This document shows positions 53,827 through 62,221 of a stretch of 64,000 bases of DNA, in pieces (the stretch's first letter is position 1; the number at the start of each line of letters is the position of its first letter). This DNA comes from Streptosporangium amethystogenes (GTDB lineage Bacteria > Actinomycetota > Actinomycetes > Streptosporangiales > Streptosporangiaceae). The notes beneath the pieces are model-generated. The model was given only the letters and a program-made list of their open reading frames with translations. It was not told the DNA's origin and searched no databases. A program made the position numbers and the translations under genes. The stretch spans positions 1 through 64,000 of the forward strand of contig NZ_JOEQ01000018.1 in NCBI RefSeq assembly GCF_000721075.1, written 5' to 3'.

Positions 53827-55449
53827 ATGAGGCCCGAGGACAGCCAGTCGGCTGCCGCCGCGGGGAGAGGCATGGAGGAACGGAAGTTGGAAGAGCAACT
53901 CGGCCGATATCAGGAAGCGGTCGCCGTCCACCGTGGGCTGGCCAAGGCCGATCCCGAAAACCATCTGCCGCCCTTGGCGCACTCCCTATCCGACCTGGGC
54001 AGAGCGCTGATAGAGCTGCAACGGTTCGACGAAGCCCTGCCCGCCTTCGAGGAGGCCGTCGCCGCCCTCCGGCGGCTGATCGGTACGGACCGCGGCCTGC
54101 ACGCTCTTGAGCTCGCTCCCGCCCTGACCGACCTGGGTGCGTTGCTGTCCGCTCTGGGCCGGCCCGACGAGGCCGTACCGGTGTGGGAGGAGGCCGTCGA
54201 TCTCTACCGGGAACTGGCTGTCGTGCCCGACTACCGGGACGATCCCGGGTCTCCGATCCCGGACGCCCTGGGCTCGGCACTGTGCGAGCTGGGGTCGGCG
54301 CTGAATGGTCTGGGCCGGTACGACGAGGCCGTGGCCGCGCTGAGGGAGGCCGCCGACATCCGGCGCGGACTGGTCGCCACCGACCCCGAGGAGCACCTGC
54401 TCGACCTGGCCCGCGCCCTGGACGGACTCAGGACGGTGCTGTCGGACCTGGGCCGGCCCGGCGAGGCGCTGCCCGTGATCGAGGAGCTCGTCGCCGTTCA
54501 CCGGCGGCTGGCCGACGCTGGATCAGGCCGGCCCACTTTGGAACTGGCCATCGCCGTGGGCGAGCTGGGTGTGACGCTCATGGAGGTGGGCCGCCTCGAC
54601 GAGGCAGTGCCTCTGCTTGAGGAGGCCGTCGCCTCCTACAACAAGGTAATGGCCGGCCAGCGCGACCCGTACAGCCCGCAGATCGGCGCCATCTATGAGG
54701 GGAAAGCAGCGACGCTGACCAACCTGGGGCTGGCGTTGACCCGCTTGGGGCGGCCGGACGAGGCCGTGCCCCCGCTGGAGCTGGCCGTCGCCGTCCACCG
54801 GGCGCTGGTCGGGTACGACCCCGAACGCTACGTGCCGGGTTACACCCGCTCTATGATCAACCTCGGCCACGCGTTTTCCGAGCAGGGCCGACACGACGAC
54901 GCTCTGCCCCAGTTCCAGGAGGCCGCCCATCTCCGCCAGGAGCTGGCCGAGCTCGATCCCGGACGCTTCATGCCGGACTATGCCCGCTCCCTGGTCGGCT
55001 TCGGTAGGGGGCTCACGAACGCGGGGCGGCTCGACGACGCCGCGACCATCGGGCAGGAGGCCGTCAACATGTGCCGGCAGCTGGCCCAGGCCGCTCCGGA
55101 GCGTTTTCTGCCCGACCTCGCCAACGCCCTGGGCCGCCTGGAGGCGGTTTACGTGCGGCTGGAGCGTTCCGAGGATCTCCTGTCCGTCCAGGAGGAAGCC
55201 GCCACCGTCCACTGGGAACTCATCGAGGTGGACAAGGGACGTTTCCTGCCCGAGCTGGCCCGCTGTTTGTCCAACCTCGGCATGACGTACGACGGGCTGG
55301 GCCGGCCCGATGACGCCGTGCTCGTGATGCAGAAGGCCCTCTGGGCCCATCAGCAACTGTTTCTCTCCCGGCCTTCGGACCACATGAACGACTACCTGCG
55401 CACGCGCCATCACCTCGCCGACTTTCTGACCAAGGTCGGCAGGCAATGA
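53827..55449 (+). CDS. tetratricopeptide-repeat protein
   Basis: About 540 residues from ATG 53827 (GAGGAGAAGG upstream). Almost the entire length is a superhelix of some eleven TPR-like units. Each unit carries LxxLGxxLxxLGRxDEAVPxxEEAVAxxR (for example DLGRALIELQRFDEALPAFE and NLGLALTRLGRPDEAVPPLE). No effector domain, P-loop or transmembrane segment is present. Such all-TPR proteins act as protein-binding scaffolds in actinomycete signalling. Partner unknown. Confidence 0.85.
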   Translation: MRPEDSQSAAAAGRGMEERKLEEQLGRYQEAVAVHRGLAKADPENHLPPLAHSLSDLGRALIELQRFDEALPAFEEAVAALRRLIGTDRGLHALELAPALTDLGALLSALGRPDEAVPVWEEAVDLYRELAVVPDYRDDPGSPIPDALGSALCELGSALNGLGRYDEAVAALREAADIRRGLVATDPEEHLLDLARALDGLRTVLSDLGRPGEALPVIEELVAVHRRLADAGSGRPTLELAIAVGELGVTLMEVGRLDEAVPLLEEAVASYNKVMAGQRDPYSPQIGAIYEGKAATLTNLGLALTRLGRPDEAVPPLELAVAVHRALVGYDPERYVPGYTRSMINLGHAFSEQGRHDDALPQFQEAAHLRQELAELDPGRFMPDYARSLVGFGRGLTNAGRLDDAATIGQEAVNMCRQLAQAAPERFLPDLANALGRLEAVYVRLERSEDLLSVQEEAATVHWELIEVDKGRFLPELARCLSNLGMTYDGLGRPDDAVLVMQKALWAHQQLFLSRPSDHMNDYLRTRHHLADFLTKVGRQ

Positions 55450-55584
55450 CGAGGCCGCTCGGCTGCCGGGGAATCCGCGGTAACACGGCGTGCGGGTGAA
55501 CCCCGACCTGCTTGAAGCGGTGGCCAGGTCATCCGGCTCGACGCTGTGGCCTCCGGCGGCGACACCGTCACCGGGCTCACGCCC

Positions 55585-55685
55585 AGACGTCCCCCATGGT
55601 CAGGACGTCCCAGCGAACGTCCCAGACATCCGCGCCGACGGTGCAGACGTCCCGGACGTCCTGGCCGCAGGCGAGGACGTCCCCC
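55585..55685. repeat. cluster of GACGTCC motifs
   Basis: Within about 100 bases the motif GACGTCC appears five times, plus close variants (AACGTCCC, GACATCC). The spacing is irregular, about 12-40 bases. GACGTC is palindromic. It lies after the TPR gene and before the DUF3592 stop, where no gene is evident. It may be a protein-binding array or a decaying coding repeat. Confidence 0.45.
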
Positions 55686-55689
55686 GCCC

Positions 55690-56112
55690 TCACAACCAGA
55701 AGCTGACCGCGACGACCAGGGGGACCACCAGGATGATCGCCCCGACGGTCAGGAACAGCACGCCGAGGAGCACGCCTCTGCCGCCCACCCCGTCCAGGCG
55801 GGCGCGCTGGGGGCGCTCGGGGTCGTAGACCACCATGACCTGCTGGCCCGGACGGACCTGCGGCGGGTTGGAGCCCAGATCCGACGCGGCCTCCACCACG
55901 GAGCCCTGCACCGTCTGGAACTGCAGCGTGGGATAGTACAGGCGGCTGCCGCCTCTGGACCTGCGCAGTCCCACGACGACGCCCGGCACCCGCACCCCGT
56001 GCCGCCGCAGCCGCTGCCCGACAGTCATCACCCAGATGCCGGCCCCGACGAACACCGCTCCGACCACGATTCCAAACAATGGCACGATGCCAAGCAATGG
56101 CACGATGCTCAT
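55690..56112 (-). CDS. DUF3592 membrane protein
   Basis: About 140 residues from ATG 56112 (GGAGG 11 bases upstream; GTGs at 56121/56118 are alternatives). N-terminal transmembrane helix (GIVVGAVFVGAGIWVMTVG), a central beta domain with YYPTLQFQTVQGSVVEAAS and VMVVYDPERPQRARLDG typical of DUF3592, and a C-terminal helix (GVLLGVLFLTVGAIILVVPL). Function unknown. It converges on the TPR gene. Confidence 0.8.
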   Translation of the reverse strand: MSIVPLLGIVPLFGIVVGAVFVGAGIWVMTVGQRLRRHGVRVPGVVVGLRRSRGGSRLYYPTLQFQTVQGSVVEAASDLGSNPPQVRPGQQVMVVYDPERPQRARLDGVGGRGVLLGVLFLTVGAIILVVPLVVAVSFWL

Positions 56113-56216
56113 GTCCACCACCGCCTCCTTCTCATCTCCTTCAAGGGCCGCTGTCGCAGTCCCGTTCGAGGGCCCGCACCGCGCCGAGTCGCTCCGGCTC
56201 AGGAGGACCGCGGATG

Positions 56217-56259
56217 AGGCTAGAGGCCGACAGTGGAGAACGACTTGTAGATCATTGGG
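56217..56259 (-). repeat. 43-bp element upstream of DUF3592 gene (copy 2)
   Basis: The minus strand reads TGATCTACAAGTCGTTCTCC and then CGGCCTCTAGCCTCATCC, the counterpart of 53735-53777. It could encode the tiny peptide MIYKSFSTVGL, but the other copy (VIYKPFPSNGL) shows only partial codon conservation. Confidence 0.55.
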
Positions 56260-56294
56260 ACGCCGCGCCCCCGCCCACCATCCGGGCCGAGGTT

Positions 56295-56308
56295 AAAACT
56301 CCCTGAAA
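56295..56308. repeat. 14-bp AAAACTCCCTGAAA repeat (second copy)
   Basis: Identical to 53686-53699 and in the same orientation. Together with the 43-bp elements it brackets the TPR-DUF3592 segment. Confidence 0.5.
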
Positions 56309-56364
56309 CGGTCCGGTCACCACAGGCCCGGAATTACAGTGCCCCGCATGGGTGCCGCACTCGA

Positions 56365-56676
56365 TCACTGGCCCACTCCACCCCCGAAGGGTTGGAACGC
56401 CGATGACCTCGACCGCCTTTCCGAGGGCCCCAACGGTGAACCCGGTTTCTTCGAACGTGCCGAACTGATCGACGGAGCCCTCGTCTTCGCCGCTCCAAAG
56501 GCCCGCCACCCGCTAGGGGAGAAGAGCAGCGCTGGACCATTGATGTCCTTGCTGTCCCGAACGGCCACGATCCCGGCCAGATTGCGCGCTACCTCGACAC
56601 ACGCTCCACCATTGCCGTTACTGCGCGAACTCTTGCGCCACTCTGCGTGAGACAGGTCCACAGGCTGGTTCTCCAC
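56365..56676 (-). CDS. DUF397 protein with aberrant C-terminus
   Basis: 103 residues from GTG 56676. Residues 1-60 are a normal DUF397 domain (DLSHAEWRKSSRSNGNGGAC, VEVARNLAGIVAVRDSKD, LLFSPSGWRAF). A DUF397 protein would normally end about 8 residues later. Here the frame runs on with AAKTRAPSISSARSKKPGS, low-complexity sequence. In another frame the DNA after WRAF reads WSGEDEGSVDQFG, so a frameshift may have replaced the original end. DUF397 proteins partner XRE regulators such as that at 56915. Confidence 0.65.
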   Translation of the reverse strand: MENQPVDLSHAEWRKSSRSNGNGGACVEVARNLAGIVAVRDSKDINGPALLFSPSGWRAFGAAKTRAPSISSARSKKPGSPLGPSERRSRSSAFQPFGGGVGQ

Positions 56677-56718
56677 CGTCCCGCACCTCTCGGAAACCCT
56701 CTTTAACTCATCACGCGA

Positions 56719-56922
56719 TCAGGGGCGCGTGTCGAAGTCTCCAGACTTGACACGGCCAAGGAAGGCAGCCCAGTCACCTGGCGAGAAGACAAGTGTGGCG
56801 CCACCAGGATTCTTGGAGTCACGGACAAGGTACTGGTTGTCTATGTGGGCCACCTCGACGCAGTTGTTGCCGCTGCCGCTCAGGCTGCTCTTGCGCCACA
56901 CAGCGTTTGTCGGATCAGTCAT
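56719..56922 (-). CDS. DUF397 protein
   Basis: 67 residues, complete and standard: NAVWRKSSLSGSGNNCVEVA, YLVRDSKNPGGATLVFSPGD, WAAFLGRVKSGDFD. Starts 8 bases inside the end of the XRE gene (overlap), so it is coupled to it. In Streptomyces, WhiJ-like XRE proteins are modulated by small DUF397 partners. Confidence 0.88.
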   Translation of the reverse strand: MTDPTNAVWRKSSLSGSGNNCVEVAHIDNQYLVRDSKNPGGATLVFSPGDWAAFLGRVKSGDFDTRP

Positions 56923-57772
56923 GAGATAGCTGCTCCTTCGCCTCGGCGATCAGCCCCATGGATGCATCCTGGGGCAGAGCCGCATCACAGATGCGCTCAA
57001 ATGCCATTTTATAGCGATCTATCTGATCTGAGCTCTCGATATATACATCACCGGCGGTGCCCTCCACGTAGGCGACGTCGGGATCGACCTCTTCTGTGAA
57101 GGACAGGACAGTGAACGCCCCTTCCAGCCCGGCGTGTGCTCCAGCACGGTAGGGAAGGACGCGGATCGTCACATTGGGACGGCGCGCCGCGACCAGCAAT
57201 GCCTGCAACTGATCACGCATTGATTCGGGATTACCGATCGGGCGGCGGATAACGCCTTCGTCTACTACCGCATAGAGTTCCGGCGCATCGGGCCTGCTGA
57301 GCAGTGTGCGCCGTGCCATGCGAGCCATGACCCGTCGATGGATGTCCTCTGCGTCGTGCGGTTCGGGTCTCCCAGCGCTGATCACCGCGCGGGCGTAGTC
57401 CTCGGTTTGTAACAGACCCGGGACGAGCTGCACCTCCCATTGATGGATCAGGGCAGCTTCGTCCTCCAATCCGATATAGGAGCCGGTGAACACATCGGCG
57501 TAGGCGGTCCACCAGCCGCGTTGACGGACCTCCTTGGCGAGTTGAATCAAACCAGCACGAACCGACGAGCCCGCACCATAAAGGTCGCAGACATTGGCAA
57601 CGTCGGAGGCACTCGCGCGAGTACGTCCTGTTTCGATCCGGCTCACCTTGCTACGGCTCCATCCGAGACGGATTGCAGCACTCTCAGGGCTTAGCCCGTT
57701 TTCTTCTCGCATCTTGCGTAGTTCACGAGCCAGACGCCGGAGCCGAACAGTTGGGCTGTATGTGGGCGACAT
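56915..57772 (-). CDS. XRE regulator with DUF5753 (WhiJ-like)
   Basis: 285 residues. N-terminal helix-turn-helix (about 10-65: RRLARELRKMREENGLSPES, AAIRLGWSRSKVSRIETGRT) followed by the DUF5753 domain (WTAYADVFTGSYIGLEDEAA, VPGLLQTEDYARAVISAG, ITIRVLPYRAGAH-type strand, FTVLSFTEEVDPDVAYVEG). Regulators of this class sit with DUF397 and anti-sigma-like ATPase genes in developmental loci. The 254-base divergent region contains CATGCT-5-AGCATG. Confidence 0.92.
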   Translation of the reverse strand: MSPTYSPTVRLRRLARELRKMREENGLSPESAAIRLGWSRSKVSRIETGRTRASASDVANVCDLYGAGSSVRAGLIQLAKEVRQRGWWTAYADVFTGSYIGLEDEAALIHQWEVQLVPGLLQTEDYARAVISAGRPEPHDAEDIHRRVMARMARRTLLSRPDAPELYAVVDEGVIRRPIGNPESMRDQLQALLVAARRPNVTIRVLPYRAGAHAGLEGAFTVLSFTEEVDPDVAYVEGTAGDVYIESSDQIDRYKMAFERICDAALPQDASMGLIAEAKEQLSHD

Positions 57773-57856
57773 GCGCTCAGTGTGATGGAGCGGCTACCCG
57801 GCCGTCTTCGATACGCAGATTAATTTCAATCTGCATTGTGCATTGACAGACAGCAC

Positions 57857-57873
57857 CATGCTAACCCAGCATG
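57857..57873. promoter_or_regulatory. palindrome in the XRE/58027 divergent promoter region
   Basis: CATGCT (57857-57862), AACCC, AGCATG (57868-57873): a perfect 6-bp inverted repeat 85 bases upstream of the XRE start and 154 upstream of the plus-strand gene. Candidate binding site for the XRE protein. Confidence 0.45.
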
Positions 57874-58026
57874 ACCATGCAATCACTTTCCGTTGCTCTA
57901 GATCGCTGGGAGCGGAAGAGCTTCAGGGTGTCGCAAGGCAGGGTTCTCTTCGCATCGCTCAGATGTGGACATTCCTGCCAAAAGCCATCGTCGCGCGGAA
58001 CAAATCCGTAATAGGAGGTCAGTGCT

Positions 58027-58314
58027 ATGAGTGCACGTGATCCGCAAGAGCAATTGATTCACCTGGTACGGCTGGGGTGGGATCTGCGGGGCCTGGGGGT
58101 GGGCACCTCGCTGGTGTTGCCCCAGGTGGGGCAGCCGGTGCTGGAGATCATGTCCGGGGGTGAGACCCGGGTCCGGATCGCCGTCATCCGTCGCGCCTGC
58201 GGCTGGATGTTCGTCTGGCGGCCCTGGTGGGCCAGGGTGTGGCGGCCGGGTGAAGGGGTCTGGGCCGGGGCCGACAACGCAGCCGACGTCATCGTCTCGG
58301 CGGCGATCGCATGA
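58027..58314 (+). CDS. hypothetical protein of the XRE-DUF397 locus
   Basis: 95 residues with AATAGGAGGTCAG seven bases before the ATG, a strong ribosome site. It contains LIHLVRLGWDLRGLGVGTSL, MSGGETRVRIAVIRRACGWM and a Trp-rich centre (FVWRPWWARVWRPGEG). No signal peptide. The next gene starts inside its stop (ATGA). Small proteins of this kind commonly precede the HATPase gene in such loci; role unknown. Confidence 0.7.
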   Translation: MSARDPQEQLIHLVRLGWDLRGLGVGTSLVLPQVGQPVLEIMSGGETRVRIAVIRRACGWMFVWRPWWARVWRPGEGVWAGADNAADVIVSAAIA

Positions 58315-58847
58315 ACACCTACGGGCAGGCCACCTGCCGCTACGAACGCCAGCGGGCAACCGCAGCACGCTGGGCCGTACTGCACCCGCTGGGTCACGCC
58401 GAGTTCGCGGGCCTGGCCTGCTCCGTCGCGACGGTCCGCGCCTGGGCACGGGACCTGCTCACCGGCAGAGTCGACGACTCCGCCCTCGACGACGTGGTGC
58501 TGCTGCTCAGCGAGATCGTGACGAACTCCGTCGTCCACTCCGACTCCGGACGGACCGCAGCAGGATCGATCACGGTCTGCCTGGGCCTGGGCGGCGGCAT
58601 GATCCACGCCGAGGTCATCGACGACGGCTCGGCCACCAGCCTCCCCTTCGTCCGCGCGACCGACTTCGACAGCGACGGCGGACGCGGCCTCCTCCTGGTC
58701 GAGACCATGGCCACCGCCTGGGGCACCCACCACGACCCCGAAGCAGGCACCGCCGTCTGGTTCCACCTCCCAACCAACGAAACCAACAAAACCGACCGAG
58801 CCAACAGAACCGACGAACCTGACAGACCCGGCCCCCTCTCCAACTGA
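58311..58847 (+). CDS. HATPase (anti-sigma-factor-like) protein
   Basis: 178 residues. GHKL ATPase of the RsbW/SpoIIAB-like class: SVATVRAWARDLLTG, DVVLLLSEIVTNSVVHSDSG (N-box), MIHAEVIDDGSATSLPF (G1) and SDGGRGLLLVETMATAWG (G2). The last 25 residues are a Thr/Asn/Asp-rich tail (NETNKTDRANRTDEPDR). With the XRE and DUF397 genes it makes an abaA-like trio that in Streptomyces affects antibiotic synthesis and sporulation. Confidence 0.88.
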   Translation: MNTYGQATCRYERQRATAARWAVLHPLGHAEFAGLACSVATVRAWARDLLTGRVDDSALDDVVLLLSEIVTNSVVHSDSGRTAAGSITVCLGLGGGMIHAEVIDDGSATSLPFVRATDFDSDGGRGLLLVETMATAWGTHHDPEAGTAVWFHLPTNETNKTDRANRTDEPDRPGPLSN

Positions 58848-59468
58848 CCCACCTGGCCCACCTGACCGAAGTCCTCGCACGAGGCGTACCCCTCCCTCCG
58901 GTCACAGTGACGGTCCGAGTCGCGGTGTGCCCGTCCGGCTGGACCACGCTAGAGGAGCGGAGCGAGGCACCCTCCGGTTGCGGTGGCGGCCCGAGCCGCG
59001 ATGCGCCCTACCAGACGATCACACTCGCCCCCGAGCCAAGCCATGACCGGCAACGACAAACCGCAGCAAGCCGACCAACGGCCGACAGGTCACGACGGGC
59101 CTGACGAAATACGGCGAGCCCCCTGCGCTCCTTCCCGCACCGCTGCTTCAGCTACGGCGATGGACCCAGAACGACCCCTGTACGGATTGCTTCAGCGTCC
59201 AAGAGCCCGATGGGCAACCCGTAAGAAAGCGACTACGGCCCGCAGGGCGTACGGCGGGACAAGGGGTGCGCGGAGGTGGGTGGGTGCTCCGGGCGGCTTA
59301 TAAGAATCCGCGACCACCGCGCCCGCCAGGCCGAAGGCCTGACCCCCAGACCCGCCACCAACGACGGCCGCCCGGAGCACCCGCCCACCGGAGCGCGAAC
59401 ACACACCCACGAAAGCACCCACCAAAGCGCTAACACACCCGGCAGGGAGAACCCGAACAGACCGCCTG
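58848..59468. other. 620-base non-coding region with repeats
   Basis: No gene. Two imperfect direct repeats lie at 58893-58932 and 58969-59008 (CCTCCGGT...GACGGTCCGAGTCGCGG type). A long inverted repeat at 59275-59389 is described separately. Confidence 0.5.
59275..59389. repeat. long inverted repeat, possible structured RNA
   Basis: GGTGGGTGGGTGCTCCGGGC (extended by GGC to 59297) pairs with a 23-base arm at 59367-59389, with one mismatch. The 69-base loop contains a second hairpin (CAGGCC-GAA-GGCCTG, about 59328-59342). It lies 80 bases beyond the hemL stop on the minus strand and 430 beyond the HATPase on the plus strand, so it is a terminator candidate or a structured RNA. Confidence 0.55.
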
Positions 59469-60767
59469 CTAAACGGAAACGGAAGCCGCTGCCTTGGCCG
59501 CGGCGGGAAGGGCGTCCGCGATGCGGGAGAGCGCCTCGTCGTCATGGGCGGCGGACAGGAACCACGCCTCGTACGCCGACGGCGGCAGGTAGACGCCCTG
59601 GTCGAGCATCGAGTGGAAGAACGCCCGATAGGCGGCGGTGTTCTGCCTCTGGGCGGCGTCGAAGTCGACCACCCGCTCGTCCGTGAAGAAGATGGAGAAC
59701 AGGCTCCCGGCACGCTGCAGGCGGTGCGGCACCCCGGCGGCGGCCAGCGCGTCGGCGGCGGCGCGGCCGATGACCAGGGCCGCGGCGTCCACCCGGTCGT
59801 AGACGCCCTCGTCGCAGGCGCGCAGGGTGGCCAGACCGGCGGCGCAGGCCAGCGGGTTTCCGGACAGGGTGCCCGCCTGGTAGACCGGCCCCTCGGGAGC
59901 GAGGTGAGCCATCACGTCGGCGCGACCGCCGAACGCGGCGGCGGGCAGGCCACCGCCCATGACCTTGCCGAAGGTCATCAGGTCGGCGTCGACCGGGTCG
60001 AGCCCGTACCAGCCCGCCTCCGAGACCCGGAAGCCGGTGAGCACCTCGTCGATGATCAGCAGGGCGCCGTGCGCGGTGCACAGCTCCCGCAGCCTGGCGT
60101 TGAACCCGTCCAGCGGCGGGACGACGCCCATGTTGGCCGGGCACGCCTCGGTGATCACGCACGCGATCTCGGCGCCGAACGCCTGGAACGCCTCGGTGAC
60201 CGCCTCGATCGAGTTGTAGGGCAGCACCACGGTGTCGGCGGCCGAGGCGCCGGTCACGCCGGGGGTGTCGGGCAGGCCGAAGGTCACCAGGCCGGAACCG
60301 GCCGAGGCGAGCAGGGCGTCGACATGGCCGTGGTAGCAGCCGGCGAACTTAATGATCTTGGATCGGCCGGTGAAGCCACGCGCCAGCCGTACCGCGGACA
60401 TGGTGGCCTCGGTGCCGGAGCTGACCAGGCGGATCTTCTCCACCGGGTCGACCCGGGCGACGATCTCCTCGGCGAGTTCGACCTCGCCGGCCGTCGCCGT
60501 ACCGAACGAGGTGCCGTCGCGCAGCGCCTCCTGAAGGGCCTCGATCACGGCGGGATGCCGGTGACCGAGGATCATCGGCCCCCACGAGCAGACCAGGTCG
60601 ACGTAACGGTTGCCGTCCACGTCGGTGATGTAGGGCCCCTGCCCCGCAGCCATGAAGCGCGGCGTGCCGCCGACGGCTCCGAAGGCGCGGACCGGGGAGT
60701 TGACACCTCCCGGGACGATCTCACGTGCGCGGGCGAACAGGTCCTCGGAGTTCTCAGTACGGCTCAC
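59469..60767 (-). CDS. hemL: glutamate-1-semialdehyde 2,1-aminomutase
   Basis: 432 residues from GTG 60767 ([20 protein letters not shown], which aligns with HemL starts); the frame is open 36 codons upstream. PLP fold-type I enzyme making 5-aminolevulinate for haem. Blocks: [59 protein letters not shown], and [20 protein letters not shown] with the catalytic lysine. Haem supply fits with the cytochrome c operon 9 kb away, but they are not adjacent. Confidence 0.95.
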   Translation of the reverse strand: MSRTENSEDLFARAREIVPGGVNSPVRAFGAVGGTPRFMAAGQGPYITDVDGNRYVDLVCSWGPMILGHRHPAVIEALQEALRDGTSFGTATAGEVELAEEIVARVDPVEKIRLVSSGTEATMSAVRLARGFTGRSKIIKFAGCYHGHVDALLASAGSGLVTFGLPDTPGVTGASAADTVVLPYNSIEAVTEAFQAFGAEIACVITEACPANMGVVPPLDGFNARLRELCTAHGALLIIDEVLTGFRVSEAGWYGLDPVDADLMTFGKVMGGGLPAAAFGGRADVMAHLAPEGPVYQAGTLSGNPLACAAGLATLRACDEGVYDRVDAAALVIGRAAADALAAAGVPHRLQRAGSLFSIFFTDERVVDFDAAQRQNTAAYRAFFHSMLDQGVYLPPSAYEAWFLSAAHDDEALSRIADALPAAAKAAASVSV

Positions 60768-60964
60768 GTCCACCAGGGTAGTCACCGCGGGACGAGCCTC
60801 CGCCTGCGGCGTTCCCGCCCCGGCCTCGCCCCCCGGAGAGACAGAGCCGGGAAGCACCTTCCCCACCGGACACACCCGCGAACCAGCGAGAACTAGAAAA
60901 AATCATTCCAGAACGGGACTTCTGCCCCGGGACACCGGGACATCACCTGGGAGATCCTGCCCAT

Positions 60965-62221
60965 ATGGCAGTCACGACGCCCCCCGCACATCCCCCCGCC
61001 GCCCGGCCATCCGGTGTCCACGCCGTGCTCAACGGCATCCTGGTCTACGGCGCGCTGGCGCTGGTCGCCGGGGGGATCTACTCCGGCCTGACCTGGCTGA
61101 CCGGCGCGCTGTCCGGTGGCGAGGACCCGGTGGCCGGGCTCGTCGCGGCGCTGACCGTGGGCGCGATCTTCCGCCCGGTACGGCTGCGCCTGCAGTGTGC
61201 CGTGAACCGGCTGCTCCGCGTCGAGCACGACCCCTACCGGGTGGCCGACCGGCTGAGCCGCACCCTGCAGGAGGCCGTGGACCCCGCCGAGGGGCTGGCC
61301 ACCGCCGCGGTACTGGTCCGCCAGGCGCTGCGCGCCGACGGCGTGGCCGTCGAGGTCCACGGCGGCACCGTCACCGACGGCGAGCTGAGGGAACGGCCGG
61401 TCGAAACTCCGCTGGTCTGGCACGGGGAACCGGTCGGACGACTGCTCAGCAGCGGTCCCGCCCCCTCACCGGACCTGCTGAACGTGCTGGCCCGGCACCT
61501 GGCCGAGCTGGCGCACGCCGTACGGCTCACCGCGGACCTCCGGCGGTCCAGGGAGCACATCCTCACCACCCGGGAGGAGGAACGGCGCAGGCTCCGCCGC
61601 GACCTGCACGACGGGCTGGGGCCGACGCTGGCCAGCCTGGCGATGACCGTGGACGAGGCCAGAATCCGGCTGGAGCGGGACCCCGAGGCCGTGGAGGGGC
61701 TGCTGATCCGGGTGCGCGACCAGATGGGCACCGCGATCGTCGACGTCAGGGACCTGGTGTACGGTCTGCGCCCGCCCGCGCTGAAGGACCTCGGCCTGAC
61801 CGGCTCGCTACGCTCGCTGGCCGACGCGCCGGGACCGCGGGTGGACGTCGCACTGGCCGGTTCACTGAACGACGTACCCCCGGCGGTGGAGGTGGCGGCC
61901 TACCGGATCGCCCAGGAGGCGCTCACCAACGTCCGCCGGCATGGCCAGGCCACCATCACCCTGGTACGGGCCGAGGTGGTACGGGCGGTCACCGAAGGCG
62001 GATCCGACGGCACGGCGGACGCCGCGACGGCGGGCGGCGAGTTGCGGCTCTCGATCGCCGACGACGGGATCGGCCTGCCGGAAAAGGTCCGCGGCGGCGT
62101 GGGCCTGCTCTCCATGCGCGAGCGGGCGGCGGAGACGGGCGGCTCGTGCACGATCGGGCCGCGTCCGGGCGGCGGCACCGAGGTCGTCGCCCGGCTACCC
62201 CTCGGAACGGAAGCACCGTGA
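60965..62221 (+). CDS. NarL-type sensor histidine kinase
   Basis: 418 residues. Two transmembrane helices (GILVYGALALVAGGIYSGLT; GLVAALTVGAIFRPVRL), a GAF-like linker (about 90-190), HisKA_3 with RRDLHDGLGPTLASLAM (His near 213), and HATPase with EALTNVRRHG and VGLLSMRERAAETGG. It matches the C-terminal part of the next gene, beginning at its LNRALVYG segment. It therefore lacks the roughly 350-residue membrane sensor part of its neighbour. Its stop overlaps the GTG of that gene. Confidence 0.9.
   Translation: MAVTTPPAHPPAARPSGVHAVLNGILVYGALALVAGGIYSGLTWLTGALSGGEDPVAGLVAALTVGAIFRPVRLRLQCAVNRLLRVEHDPYRVADRLSRTLQEAVDPAEGLATAAVLVRQALRADGVAVEVHGGTVTDGELRERPVETPLVWHGEPVGRLLSSGPAPSPDLLNVLARHLAELAHAVRLTADLRRSREHILTTREEERRRLRRDLHDGLGPTLASLAMTVDEARIRLERDPEAVEGLLIRVRDQMGTAIVDVRDLVYGLRPPALKDLGLTGSLRSLADAPGPRVDVALAGSLNDVPPAVEVAAYRIAQEALTNVRRHGQATITLVRAEVVRAVTEGGSDGTADAATAGGELRLSIADDGIGLPEKVRGGVGLLSMRERAAETGGSCTIGPRPGGGTEVVARLPLGTEAP

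Noticed and set aside
57843..58040. 65-codon plus-strand ORF upstream of 58027
   Set aside because: No ribosome site, no family, and it overlaps the strong ribosome site and start of the real gene.
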